Positions 56,052-64,000 of a DNA stretch of 64,000 nucleotides are shown in pieces (positions within the stretch are counted from its first letter, which is position 1; every line of letters begins with the position of its first letter). The notes under the pieces are model-generated. The model was not told the origin of the DNA. It did not search any database and saw only the letters and a list, made by a program, of their open reading frames with translations. Source of the DNA: an uncultured bacterium (GTDB lineage: Bacteria > Hydrogenedentota > Hydrogenedentia > Hydrogenedentales > CAILVY01). Location: the NCBI GenBank assembly GCA_937951485.1, contig CALEDJ010000029.1, positions 62,001-126,000 on the forward strand. Reading direction: 5' to 3'. Both the position numbers and the translations under genes were made by a program.

Positions 56052-57950
56052 ATGAGTTTTCCAATTGATGTCGGCCAGTACAAGCCGGTGGCGATTGATC
56101 CGTTCAAAGGGGTCATTACGCCGGAACAGCGTCAACAGTTGCTCACGAACATCCAGGTGGTGCGGGACACGATCATTTTCTTTACGGCGGCGGCGGGGGT
56201 GAAGGGGCTGGGGGGCCATACGGGCGGCGCGTACAGCATCGTTCCGGAGGTGTTGATCGCCGACAGTTTCATGAGGGGCGCCGACAGGGTCTATCCGGTC
56301 TATTTCGATGAAGCGGGCCACCGCGTGGCGATTCAATACGCCATGGCGGCGTTCAACGGCGAGATGCCGTTTGAGAAACTGCTGCAATACCGCGCGGCCG
56401 ATGAGGGATTGTATGGCCATCCGGAACTGGACCCGGCGCTTGGCATCAAGTTCGCCTCCGGTCGCCTCGGCCACCTCTGGCCGTTCGTCAACGGGGTGGC
56501 CCTCGCCAATCGCGACAAGGTGGTTTTCCTGTTCGGCTCCGACGGTTCGCAGCAGGAAGGGGACGACGCCGAGGCGGCGCGGCTCGCGGTGGCGCAGCGG
56601 ATTAATGTTAAACTCTGCATTGACGACAACAATGTGACGATCTCCGGCCACCCCTCGGAATATCTGCCGGGCTTCAACGTGGCGAAAACACTGGAGGGGC
56701 ACGGCCTGCGCGTGGATGTCGGCCAGGGCGAGGATTTCGACAGTCTCTTCGCGCGCATGGTGAAAGCGGTGCAGACGCCCGGGCCGGTCGCGTTGGTGAA
56801 CCGGCGCCCCATGGCGCCGGGCGTGCCGGGCATTGAAGGCAGCCACGCGGGCCATGATGTCATCGCCAAACAGCCCGCGATTGACTACCTCACCCAACGC
56901 GGCCTGACGGAAGCGGTGGAATATATCAACAGCATCGGGAAACCGAAAGACGGCCGGGTTTACAAGGGTTCTTCCAAGGAAACCGCCAGCAACCGCACGG
57001 AATTCGGGGTGATTGTGAACGGCATTCTCGACGCCATGCCGGAATCCGAGCGCATGGCGCGCGTGCTGGTGGTGGACTCCGACCTCGAAGGGTCCACCGG
57101 CCTGAAGGGCATCCGTGTCGCGCATCCCGAAGTTTTCATCAACGGCGGCGTGCAGGAGCGCGGCAATTTTTCCGCCGCCGCCGGATTCGGTTTTGAGAAG
57201 GGCAGACAGGGCATCTTCAGCACCTTCTCCGCCTTCCTGGAGATGATCATCTCCGAAGCGACCATGGCGCGGCTCAACGGGGCCAATGTCATCTGCCATT
57301 TCTCGCATGCGGGGGTGGACGATATGGCCGACAACACCTGCCATTACGGCGTGAATATCTTTCTGGCGGACAGCGGCCTCCCGGAAGGCGACAGAACGCG
57401 GCTCTACTTTGCGGCCGATGCCCTGCAACTCAAGCGCCTGGTGCATGCCATCTGGGATGATCCCGGCATGCGGTTCGTTTTTACGACGCGAAGCAAGGTG
57501 CCGTTCATTTTGAACGAGGACGGGTCCCAACGCTACGGCGGTGATTATCAGTTTATTCCGGGGAAGGACGAAGTCATCCGGGAAGGATCGGCGGGATATG
57601 TCATTTCCTATGGGGATATCCTCTATCGCGCGCTGGATGCCGTCGAGCGGGCCCGCGAAGAGGGACTGAACGTCGGCCTGATCAACAAGCCCACGCTCAA
57701 TGTGGTGGATGAGGCCATGATGGCGAAGATCGGAAAAACGCCGTTTGTGCTCGTGGTTGAAGCGCAGAATCGCCTCACCGGCCTTGGATCGCGCTTCGGG
57801 TCCTGGCTGCTGGAGCGCGGTCATGCCCCCCGATACGCCTGGCTCGCCGTCACCCGGCCCGGCCACGGCGGTCTTGGCGAACATGTATTCCATCAGGGCA
57901 TTGACCCCGACAGTATTCTGAGCAAAATCAAGAGCATGGCGCGCGACTAG
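56052..57950 (+). CDS. tkt: Transketolase
   Basis: A 632-residue thiamine-diphosphate enzyme moving two-carbon units in the pentose phosphate pathway. TPP/Mg motif FLFGSDGSQQEGDDAEAARLAVAQRINVKLCIDDNNVTISG; AAGVKGLGGHTGGAYS in the active site; central pyrimidine-binding region ERGNFSAAAGFGFEKGRQGIFSTFSAFLEM; C-terminal domain WLAVTRPGHGGLGEHVFHQGID. It resembles the atypical transketolases of about 630 residues rather than E. coli TktA. ATG 56052 has GAGGGCG upstream; 56037 is an alternative. Confidence 0.9.
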   Translation: MSFPIDVGQYKPVAIDPFKGVITPEQRQQLLTNIQVVRDTIIFFTAAAGVKGLGGHTGGAYSIVPEVLIADSFMRGADRVYPVYFDEAGHRVAIQYAMAAFNGEMPFEKLLQYRAADEGLYGHPELDPALGIKFASGRLGHLWPFVNGVALANRDKVVFLFGSDGSQQEGDDAEAARLAVAQRINVKLCIDDNNVTISGHPSEYLPGFNVAKTLEGHGLRVDVGQGEDFDSLFARMVKAVQTPGPVALVNRRPMAPGVPGIEGSHAGHDVIAKQPAIDYLTQRGLTEAVEYINSIGKPKDGRVYKGSSKETASNRTEFGVIVNGILDAMPESERMARVLVVDSDLEGSTGLKGIRVAHPEVFINGGVQERGNFSAAAGFGFEKGRQGIFSTFSAFLEMIISEATMARLNGANVICHFSHAGVDDMADNTCHYGVNIFLADSGLPEGDRTRLYFAADALQLKRLVHAIWDDPGMRFVFTTRSKVPFILNEDGSQRYGGDYQFIPGKDEVIREGSAGYVISYGDILYRALDAVERAREEGLNVGLINKPTLNVVDEAMMAKIGKTPFVLVVEAQNRLTGLGSRFGSWLLERGHAPRYAWLAVTRPGHGGLGEHVFHQGIDPDSILSKIKSMARD

Positions 57951-58063
57951 GGCCGTCAACATGCTATTGTGATGGCGCCGGCAAAGCGCGCATGTTCTGT
58001 AAGGTGTTTTGTATCGTGTCCGGACAGGTCCATTGTTGCGGCATATACGATGGGAGGTTTGCC

Positions 58064-59515
58064 ATGATGCGGTCAGGGTTTTCTGCATGGGCGCAGTCGG
58101 CATTCTGTTGCGCCGTGGTGCCTTTGGTGCTGGCTGCGGCGCCGGCCAAAGGGGATGCGCTTTCGCCCACGGACTGGTTTCGAGACGCAGGCTTCGGCGT
58201 GTTCGTGCATTACCTGGAATCCCTCCAGAACAATCCTGAGAAAGTGCACAGCCTGGGGAAATGCACTTCGTGGGATGAGTGCGTGCGGGATTTCGATACG
58301 GAACGTTTCGCCGATGCCATGGCCGAGGCAGGGGCGGGCTATGTGATTTTCACGGCCATGCAAATCACCCGCCATATGATTGCGCCGAATGCAACCTTTG
58401 ACAGAATTTCCGGATACGGGCCGGGAGAAGCCTGCGCCACGCGGGACCTTATTGAAGACCTCCATGCATCCCTCAGCAAACGAAAAATCCCCTTGATGAT
58501 TTACTGGACCGGCGACGGGCCGCGCGGGGATGACCGGGCCGGAAAGGCGTTCGGGTGCGGCAGCCCTGTCAGTCGTGCGTTCGTGCAGAAATGGGCCGAT
58601 GTTTTCCGGGAATACGGGGAACGGTACGGCGAGAAAATCGCCGGCGTCTGGACGGACGGCTGCTATGAGGGCATCGGATATGACGAAGAGAAACTCGCCA
58701 TCCTTGCGGCGGGGCTTCGCGCAGGAAACCCCAAGCGTATCATAGCGATGAATTCCGGCGTCGGAGACGAGGTCCGCCCCCACTTCTCAGGGGAGGACTA
58801 TACCTGTGGTGAACAGAATCGTTTTTTTGAGGTTCCACCCCAGCGTTTCATCGAAGGCAAGCAGTGGCATATTCTGTCCTTCCTGAGCGGCACCGCATGG
58901 GCCGAACCGGGCACGGGTTACAGCAAGAACGAATTGGCGGATTATGTCTGGGCGGTGCATCAGCGCGGCGGGGTGGTTTCGATTGATGTGGCGCTGTTTC
59001 GGGACGGATCGCTGGACAGGTCGCAGATGGAGATGCTCAAAGCGGTGCGCCGCGCGCTTCGCGAAGATGCCGTGCGCCCGCCGGTGCCCCCGGGCAACCT
59101 CGCCTATCGGCGGCAGGCCAGATTGTTGAGCCTGGATGGCGGCCGTCCGTTGGAAGTCAACAGCGGCATCCACCATGCCCGGCTGGGTGTGGACGGGAAC
59201 CCCGACACGTTTGCCCAAGCCGGCGGCGAGTGGCCGTGGACGTATGAGGTGGATCTTGTGGATACGGTGCGGATACGCCGGGTGAAAATTGTGTTTGGTC
59301 CGGGCTATGCCACGCATTTTGCGTTGCGTGTTTCCGCCGACGGGACGTCGTGGGAAACCGTCGTAGAAGAAACCGGCCATAACGGCGCACCGTGGGAAGC
59401 GATTCTTGATGGGGTGGTCGCGCGGCATGTGCGGGTGTGCGGCATAAAGCCGGATGGTCCGGGCCAGGTCGGCACCCAGATGTCCGTCGCCTCGCTGGAA
59501 GTCTATGCGGAGTAG
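58064..59515 (+). CDS. Secreted GH29-like alpha-L-fucosidase with C-terminal F5/8-type domain
   Basis: A 483-residue protein. Signal peptide (MMRSGFSAWAQSAFCCAVVPLVLAAAPAKG), then a TIM barrel opening with DWFRDAGFGVFVHYLES, a GH29 N-terminal motif, AGYVIFTAMQ and GVWTDGCYEG with candidate nucleophile D198. From about residue 345 a discoidin/F5/8-like domain (PLEVNSGIHHARLGVDGNPDTFAQAGGEWPWTYEVDL; VRIRRVKIVFG) would bind carbohydrate. Removal of fucose from external glycans is likely, but divergence from characterised fucosidases leaves the sugar uncertain. GGGAGG precedes ATGATG at 58064. Confidence 0.8.
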   Translation: MMRSGFSAWAQSAFCCAVVPLVLAAAPAKGDALSPTDWFRDAGFGVFVHYLESLQNNPEKVHSLGKCTSWDECVRDFDTERFADAMAEAGAGYVIFTAMQITRHMIAPNATFDRISGYGPGEACATRDLIEDLHASLSKRKIPLMIYWTGDGPRGDDRAGKAFGCGSPVSRAFVQKWADVFREYGERYGEKIAGVWTDGCYEGIGYDEEKLAILAAGLRAGNPKRIIAMNSGVGDEVRPHFSGEDYTCGEQNRFFEVPPQRFIEGKQWHILSFLSGTAWAEPGTGYSKNELADYVWAVHQRGGVVSIDVALFRDGSLDRSQMEMLKAVRRALREDAVRPPVPPGNLAYRRQARLLSLDGGRPLEVNSGIHHARLGVDGNPDTFAQAGGEWPWTYEVDLVDTVRIRRVKIVFGPGYATHFALRVSADGTSWETVVEETGHNGAPWEAILDGVVARHVRVCGIKPDGPGQVGTQMSVASLEVYAE

Positions 59516-59560
59516 CCGGTGAATTTCCGGCGTCATGGGTCAAAGGGACGGCGACATCGG

Positions 59561-59590
59561 TTGCGGTCCGGTTTGAAACGATTTTAGAAT
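59561..59590 (+). promoter_or_regulatory. Possible promoter of metF
   Basis: TTGCGG at 59561, an 18-base spacer and TAGAAT at 59585, about 100 bases before the metF start. I see no SAM or B12 riboswitch core in this leader. Confidence 0.35.
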
Positions 59591-59689
59591 AGGGTAATGT
59601 TTTTTTCCCGGGCGGCATGATTGAGGCCGGGCGCGGGCATAAACGCAGCGTTCCCGAGTGTTTATGAGGGCGCCGGTGAAGGGTGAGCG

Positions 59690-60580
59690 GTGAAACTGGC
59701 GGATTTGTACAAGGAACAGGGGCTGGTCGTTTCCTTTGAATTGTTTCCCCCGAAGAAATGGCGGGGAATGGCAAACCTCTTTGAGCATTTCAATGAATTG
59801 GCCGCATGCCGTCCGTCTTTTGTCACGTGCACCTACGGGGCGGGCGGCAGCACCAGCACCCGTACGCTGGAAGTGCTGGAGTGGATACGCGGCGACTATC
59901 CGAAAATCCCGGTGGCCCTGCATCTCACTTGCGGCGGCGCCACGGTCGAGGAGTTGAAGGGGTTCGTGCGGCAGGCGGTGGACCGGGGGGCGTGCGGCAT
60001 TGTCGCGCTGCGTGGCGACGCTCCCGCTGGTGAAAACTTTGCACCGACCCCCGGCGGGCTGCGCCATGCCAACGAGTTGGTCGCACTGGTCCGCGCCACG
60101 TATCCGGATTTGACCATTCTGGTGGCGGGATATCCGGAGGTGCATCCCGAAGCGCCCAGCCCCGAAGCGGACCTGGAGAACCTGAAGCGCAAGGTGGACG
60201 CGGGCGCGGATGTGGTCCTCACGCAGTTGTTCTATGACAATGCGCTGTATTTCCGATTCCGCGATCGCTGTGAGAAAGCGGGCATACGGGCGCCCATCGT
60301 GCCGGGCATTCTGCCGGTGACCAATCTTGCCCAGGTCAAGCGGATCACGGGCCTGTGCGGAGCGACGCTGCCGCAACGGCTCACCCAACGCCTGGAAACG
60401 TACAACAATGATGAAGAAGGGCAATTCGCGGTGGGGGTGTATTACGCCACGCGGCAGGTGGAGGAACTGGTGGAGCAGGGCGCGCCCGGCATCCATTTCT
60501 ATGTGCTCAACAAATCGCGCGCCGCCGCGCTGATCTGCCGCGCGCTGACGCTTGACCGTTTCGCTCCGGTGCTGTCCTGA
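59690..60580 (+). CDS. metF: Methylenetetrahydrofolate reductase
   Basis: A 296-residue FAD enzyme that reduces 5,10-methylene-THF to methyl-THF for methionine synthesis. It begins VVSFELFPPKKWRGM with the conserved catalytic Glu, CTYGAGGSTSTRTLE, ALHLTCGG, ALRGDAP, VAGYPEVHPEA and TQLFYDNALYFRFRDRCEKAGI. The end is family-typical (GIHFYVLNKSRAA). GTG start at 59690 after GGGTGAGCG. Stand-alone gene in a 180-base gap after the fucosidase. Confidence 0.96.
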   Translation: MKLADLYKEQGLVVSFELFPPKKWRGMANLFEHFNELAACRPSFVTCTYGAGGSTSTRTLEVLEWIRGDYPKIPVALHLTCGGATVEELKGFVRQAVDRGACGIVALRGDAPAGENFAPTPGGLRHANELVALVRATYPDLTILVAGYPEVHPEAPSPEADLENLKRKVDAGADVVLTQLFYDNALYFRFRDRCEKAGIRAPIVPGILPVTNLAQVKRITGLCGATLPQRLTQRLETYNNDEEGQFAVGVYYATRQVEELVEQGAPGIHFYVLNKSRAAALICRALTLDRFAPVLS

Positions 60581-60589
60581 TCGGCGCTT

Positions 60590-61129
60590 CTATTTGCCTG
60601 CCGGAACGCCCTCCGCGACGCCGCGCGACGCCGCTTCCAGCCGCTTTACTTCTGCATGCAGTTCCTGCTTGAATCCCAGCAGGAAATAGACTTCGGCCAC
60701 CATGAAAATGGGGCCGATGAACATCTGGAACAGGTTGTCGGTAAGCGCCGGGCGGCGCTTTTCAAACATTCCGTGGCCGATCAACTGAAAAATCCAGCCC
60801 CCGACGAAAAAAATGAGGAACAGCGCCATGCCCGCGCCATAGGGCCACTGCGCCGCAAGATGTGCGGCATAGAGCACCGGGACAATGAACAAGGTCATGC
60901 CGATCGCCAGCGCCGCATCCAGGGCGTAATAATACGCCAGCACTATCGCCACAAACACCATGGCGGCGGTGATGCCGTATCCGCCGATTTCCACGGAGAT
61001 CCATCCCATCGGGATCAGTATCGAGAAAATGATGGACGGAATGCCGATAAAGTGGGTGGCTTTGTTCCACGGGTTCTTGTGATAGGCCTCATAGAACGAC
61101 ATCTGATCGGCGATGCTTTTCATGGTCAT
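60590..61129 (-). CDS. Mpo1/YGL010w-like (DUF962) membrane protein
   Basis: A 179-residue protein with four membrane helices and the DUF962 opening MSFYEAYHKNPWNKATHFIGIPSIIFS. The His-containing HKNPWNKATHFIG and GWIFQLIGHGMFEKRRPAL motifs match the Mpo1 family of iron-dependent 2-hydroxy-fatty-acid dioxygenases. A lipid alpha-oxidation role is thus possible. ATG-ACC-ATG at the start leaves 61129 or 61123 as the first codon. It converges with metF. Confidence 0.85.
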   Translation of the reverse strand: MTMKSIADQMSFYEAYHKNPWNKATHFIGIPSIIFSILIPMGWISVEIGGYGITAAMVFVAIVLAYYYALDAALAIGMTLFIVPVLYAAHLAAQWPYGAGMALFLIFFVGGWIFQLIGHGMFEKRRPALTDNLFQMFIGPIFMVAEVYFLLGFKQELHAEVKRLEAASRGVAEGVPAGK

Positions 61130-61208
61130 GATCTCCGCAAGTGTTTCCGGGTTCCGCAGTTTTCTTTGCTTGAAAGAACACTGGGCGCAACCGGGAACAT
61201 TCCCGCGA

Positions 61209-61568
61209 TCAGTCCGCAGACTTTAGTCCTTCGAAACGGTCTTCTTCATCGCGAAAGAGGATGTTGAATGTTGTGAGGCTGCCGTAGGCGCGGGTGATGA
61301 GGGTCTGCATTTCCGCGCGATCCACATCGGAAAGTTTGGGATGGCTATTGATTTTTTGTTCGAGAACGCGCAGTTTCTCCCGCACTGATGTGATTTTCCT
61401 GAAGAATGTCTCGATCGGCAGTTCTTTGCTTTTCAGGGTGGCGTCCCTCGGTTGGAGGATCAATTTGCCGCCTTCAAAACGGGGCGCCATGGCGTAGCGC
61501 CCCATCGCCATTTCCTCTTGAATCACTTCCCGCAATATGGCCTTCACAGTCTGCCACGAGAGTTCCAT
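61209..61568 (-). CDS. Conserved hypothetical protein, 119 residues
   Basis: A small soluble protein with long helices (MELSWQTVKAILREVIQEEMAMG; ETFFRKITSVREKLRVLEQKINSHPKLSDVDRAEMQTLITRAYGSLTTFNILF). No catalytic motif or known domain is recognised. It resembles small all-helical hypothetical proteins found in Deltaproteobacteria/PVC genomes. Codon use is like that of its neighbours, and cysH lies 103 bases upstream on the same strand. Confidence 0.75.
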   Translation of the reverse strand: MELSWQTVKAILREVIQEEMAMGRYAMAPRFEGGKLILQPRDATLKSKELPIETFFRKITSVREKLRVLEQKINSHPKLSDVDRAEMQTLITRAYGSLTTFNILFRDEEDRFEGLKSAD

Positions 61569-61670
61569 CTTTCCGTCTCCTGTCGGGTTGAAACGCAGGG
61601 GAACGATAGCATGGATTTGCAGGCGCGGGCGACTGGCGGCTTGGCGGATGGAGGCGTATCGGCGGCAATA

Positions 61671-62405
61671 TCAGATGCCTGCGCCGTGGATGTGGATGCC
61701 GCATTCCTTTTTGTCGCCCTTGTGGAACTGGTTGAACCAGCGCCATCGTCCGGCGCGTTTGTCCTCTCCGGGCAGGGTGGGCGTGGTGCAGATGACGCAG
61801 CCGATGCTGGTATAGCCTTGATCGTAGAGCGCGTTCTTCGGCAGGCCGTGTTCGCGGATGTAGGCATCCACCATTTCCTGGGTCCAATCCGCGAGCGGCG
61901 CGATTTTCAGCAGTTTTCGACCGCTCGGCTGCGCGATGCGGGACACTTTCGGGGTGGCCTTGCGGAATTCAGACTGGTCGCGCCGCAACCCGGTGAACCA
62001 GACGTCCAGCGTGGCCAGCGCGCGCTGGTTTGGGTCCACTTTCCGGACGGTGCAGCAGTATTCCTGTTTTTCCTTGGAATCAAAGAAGAGATATTCGCCA
62101 TGTTGCTTGATCATGCGCTGGAGATGTTCCGGGTCAGGCTGAAAGCGCTCGATCTGGATGCCGTAGCGCTTTTCAATGGCGTCCATCAGCGCATAGGTTT
62201 CGGCGTGAAGGCGCAGCGTGTCCACCGTGATCACCCGCAGGCCCGGAGCGACCCGTTGCGCCATGTCTATCATGACGCAGCCGGTGTCCTGGAAACTGGT
62301 GATGATTCCCGTGCGTTCGCCATAGTTCTCGTGCGCCCAACGGAATAATGCCTCGGCGTCCAGCGCTTCCAGCGTCTCCGGTGATACCTGTTCCACAGTC
62401 TGCAT
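61671..62405 (-). CDS. cysH: APS/PAPS reductase (assimilatory, iron-sulfur type)
   Basis: A 244-residue enzyme reducing activated sulfate to sulfite. P-loop-like SFQDTGCVMIDMA and TVDTLRLHAETYALMDAIEKRYGI bind the nucleotide. Cys pairs CCTVRK and GCVICTTP provide four cysteines for a [4Fe-4S] cluster, so adenosine phosphosulfate is the likely substrate rather than PAPS. The active-site Cys is in KKECGIHIHG at the C-terminus. The frame is open to 62585, but ATG 62405, with AAGGGAA upstream, gives the family length. No sulfite reductase or ATP sulfurylase lies nearby. Confidence 0.93.
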   Translation of the reverse strand: MQTVEQVSPETLEALDAEALFRWAHENYGERTGIITSFQDTGCVMIDMAQRVAPGLRVITVDTLRLHAETYALMDAIEKRYGIQIERFQPDPEHLQRMIKQHGEYLFFDSKEKQEYCCTVRKVDPNQRALATLDVWFTGLRRDQSEFRKATPKVSRIAQPSGRKLLKIAPLADWTQEMVDAYIREHGLPKNALYDQGYTSIGCVICTTPTLPGEDKRAGRWRWFNQFHKGDKKECGIHIHGAGI

Positions 62406-62673
62406 GACATGTTCCCTTTCGCCTTGGGTGCGCATCGTAGCGAAGGAACAGGGGATCAATCTCCCTGATGCGCCCGCCCTGCAGTCCGACATTTCTACAA
62501 GGAATCCCCCGTGATTTTCAACATGTGCGGATACAATCAGTATCATGTAAACGTAGAAAACGGGGATGATATTCCCGCATGCCAACGCATTGCGGGTTGC
62601 AGGTCAGGGTGTGCGCCCGATATGGTATGGGACGCTGTCGCCCGCGCATATATTACCCATCCAAAGGAGAACG

Positions 62674-63630
62674 ATGCCACTGAGGATTCGGATAGGCAGC
62701 CGGGGCAGTCGCCTGGCCCTGGCGCAGACGGCGCGGGTGAAGGCATTGCTGGTCTCTCGGCTGCCGGAGGCGGCGTTGGAAACTGTCGTCATAGACACCG
62801 AAGGCGACCGCATGGGCGCGGCGGCGCCGGCGGCGCCACGGCCGCCGGGCGCATTCACTTGCGCCGTGGACCGGGCGCTGCTGGAGGGACGCATTGACGC
62901 GGCGGTGCATAGCCTCAAAGACATGCCAATCCGCCTGGACCCGGCCCTGACCATTGCGGCGACGCCTGAACGTGAAGACCCCCGGGACGTATTTCTTTCC
63001 AGGAATAACGCAGGGCTTGCGGAATGTCCTTCAGGATGGGTGGTCGGCACGAGCAGCCCGCGTCGGCGGGCCTTCCTGCGGGCCACGCGCCCCGACCTGC
63101 GCGTCCGTCCCATCCGGGGAAACGTAGACACGCGCATACGCAAGATGCGCGAAGCAGGGGAGGTGGACGCCCTGATTCTCGCGGCCGCTGGTATGCGCCG
63201 CCTGCGTGCGGATGCGCCGCAAGCGGCATATCTTGACCCTGTTGTGTGGCCGCCCGCGCCTGGTCAGGGCGCGCTGGCCGTGGTCGTCCGGGTCGGCGAT
63301 ACATCGTTGCTTCCGTTGGTCCGGGGTATCGAGGATGAGGCGGTCCGGTGCGCAATTACGGCGGAGCGCGCCGTACTGATGGGGTTGGGCGGCGTATGCG
63401 GTGCGCCGCTGGGGGCTTATGCGGTCCTGGACGGCGGGCGCGTCGTGCTCCATGCCGCGCTGGCGGACCCGTGGGAAGGAACGATGGTGCGGGGCATGCG
63501 CGAAGGCGGGGCAGCCGAAGCGGAAGTGCTCGGCAAGACGCTGGCCGCCGAGTTGCTCCAGGGTGGCGGACAGGCCATTATGGACCATGTGCGGCAACAT
63601 CATGGAAAACCGTGGGATGAAGAAGGCTGA
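62674..63630 (+). CDS. hemC: Porphobilinogen deaminase (hydroxymethylbilane synthase)
   Basis: A 318-residue enzyme joining four porphobilinogens into hydroxymethylbilane. RIGSRGSRLALAQTARVK, HSLKDMP with catalytic Asp region, GTSSPRRRAFLRATRPDLRVRPIRGNVDTRIRKM, and the cofactor cysteine C242 in LGGVCGAPLGAYA that holds the dipyrromethane. Two Ala/Pro-rich stretches (AAAPAAPRPPGAFT) are unusual near residue 50. AAAGGAG precedes the ATG. The next gene overlaps by 14 bases. Confidence 0.96.
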   Translation: MPLRIRIGSRGSRLALAQTARVKALLVSRLPEAALETVVIDTEGDRMGAAAPAAPRPPGAFTCAVDRALLEGRIDAAVHSLKDMPIRLDPALTIAATPEREDPRDVFLSRNNAGLAECPSGWVVGTSSPRRRAFLRATRPDLRVRPIRGNVDTRIRKMREAGEVDALILAAAGMRRLRADAPQAAYLDPVVWPPAPGQGALAVVVRVGDTSLLPLVRGIEDEAVRCAITAERAVLMGLGGVCGAPLGAYAVLDGGRVVLHAALADPWEGTMVRGMREGGAAEAEVLGKTLAAELLQGGGQAIMDHVRQHHGKPWDEEG

Positions 63631-64000
63631 AGAAACAAACGCCCCGGCGTGTGCCGGCGGAATGGTGTGGCTTGTGGGGGCCGGTCCCGGCGATCCCGGG
63701 CTGTGCACCCTGCGCGCCGCGCAGTGCATTGGGGAAGCCGATGTGATTTTGTATGACGCCCTGGTGCATCCCAGGCTGCTGGACCACGCCGCCCCGGGCT
63801 GCGAATGCATTGCCACAGGCAAGCGCGCGGGCGGCGATGCCATAGATCAGGACGCCCTCAACGCCATGATGGCCGATTTTGCGCGGGCCGGGAAACGCGT
63901 CTGCCGCCTGAAAGGCGGCGACCCGTTTGTGCTGGGGCGCGGCGGGGAAGAGGCCGCGTATCTGCGCGCGCAGGGCATCCTTTTCGAGATTGTTCCGGGC
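63617..64000 (+). CDS. cobA: Uroporphyrinogen-III C-methyltransferase, 5' part
   Basis: A partial gene running off the right edge; 128 codons are visible. GMVWLVGAGPGDPGLCTLRAAQCIGEADVILYDALV is the SUMT N-terminus, followed by KRVCRLKGGDPFVLGRGGEEAAYLRAQGI. It adds two methyl groups from SAM to uroporphyrinogen III, giving precorrin-2 for siroheme or cobalamin. It may be fused to hemD, as often seen after hemC, but that lies outside the window. Start: ATG 63617 or 63602 are in frame; neither has a good ribosome site, and the stop of hemC overlaps. Confidence 0.9.
   Translation, partial: MKKAEETNAPACAGGMVWLVGAGPGDPGLCTLRAAQCIGEADVILYDALVHPRLLDHAAPGCECIATGKRAGGDAIDQDALNAMMADFARAGKRVCRLKGGDPFVLGRGGEEAAYLRAQGILFEIVPG

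Noticed and set aside
55917-58103. A 728-codon minus-strand ORF opposite the transketolase gene
   Set aside because: It is mirror coding of a high-GC gene, rich in His/Arg/Gln, with no domain.
59516-59689. SAM or cobalamin riboswitch before metF
   Set aside because: The leader lacks the conserved core sequences and a clear expression-platform terminator.

Overview
The window is a 64 kb stretch of GC-rich bacterial chromosome with about 66 protein-coding genes or remnants on both strands. It has no rRNA or recognisable tRNA, no phage and no transposase gene. Three prepilin-like proteins with an N-terminal [14 protein letters not shown] segment and a C-terminal H..DGH motif, a secreted protein with long Gly-Glu linkers and paired [12 protein letters not shown]-hand modules, FG-GAP proteins, many intergenic palindromic repeats and a DUF1559-like style point to the PVC/Lentisphaerae-like part of the tree. 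Candidatus Hydrogenedentota (NKB19) is my best guess. It is inference from protein style, not a phylogenetic placement.

Layout. 1-1.75 kb: 3' part of an Mrp Na+/H+ antiporter operon (mrpD-E-F-G). 1.8-4.5 kb: PspC-type membrane protein, a repeat-filled gap and an isolated rplJ-rplL pair with a terminator-like attenuator in its leader. 5-6.8 kb: malate dehydrogenase and a TPR protein. 6.8-11.7 kb: a tightly coupled four-gene minus-strand operon (ABC ATPase, ABC-2 permease, two FG-GAP proteins), the best candidate for an undescribed system. 11.8-18.2 kb: lipoprotein, Tat aldo/keto reductase, Pat-like acetyltransferase, SGNH hydrolase, DUF2179 membrane protein. 18.4-21.3 kb: nucleotide-sugar genes (UDP-sugar epimerase, gmd, rmd). 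21.5-24.7 kb: yebC-ruvC-ruvA-ruvB. 24.9-29.4 kb: 840-residue Gly-Glu/CHRD/EF-hand secreted protein and a proline-repeat protein with two BamE/BLIP-like modules. 29.8-32.2 kb: response regulator, nikR, radical SAM/SPASM protein. 32.4-34.6 kb: glnB-glnA behind a near-consensus sigma-54 promoter. 34.9-40.1 kb: DUF4282 protein, enoyl-CoA hydratase, pseudopilin, response regulator and FHA-GAF histidine kinase. 40.1-46 kb: tRNA nucleotidyltransferase, DUF2339 giant membrane protein, C45 peptidase, a 57-residue membrane peptide. 46.2-50.3 kb: decayed gamma-glutamyltransferase, then a glycan-type cluster (methyltransferase, DegT aminotransferase, GT2, hexapeptide acetyltransferase). 50.3-54.9 kb: DUF2804 protein, PAS histidine kinase, two tandem pseudopilins behind a strong promoter with two operator-like palindromes. 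55-56 kb: 1.1 kb of intergenic repeats. 56-64 kb: transketolase, GH29-like fucosidase, metF, Mpo1-like protein, small hypothetical, cysH, hemC and the start of cobA.

Themes. Central metabolism and housekeeping genes are mixed with surface and secretion genes. Nitrogen control (PII, GS, sigma-54 site), sulfur assimilation (cysH) and tetrapyrrole synthesis (hemC-cobA, feeding siroheme or B12) form recognisable pathway fragments. The non-coding DNA is unusually structured: at least four repeat families recur across the window, and two of them have copies whose inner core has been tripled in tandem.
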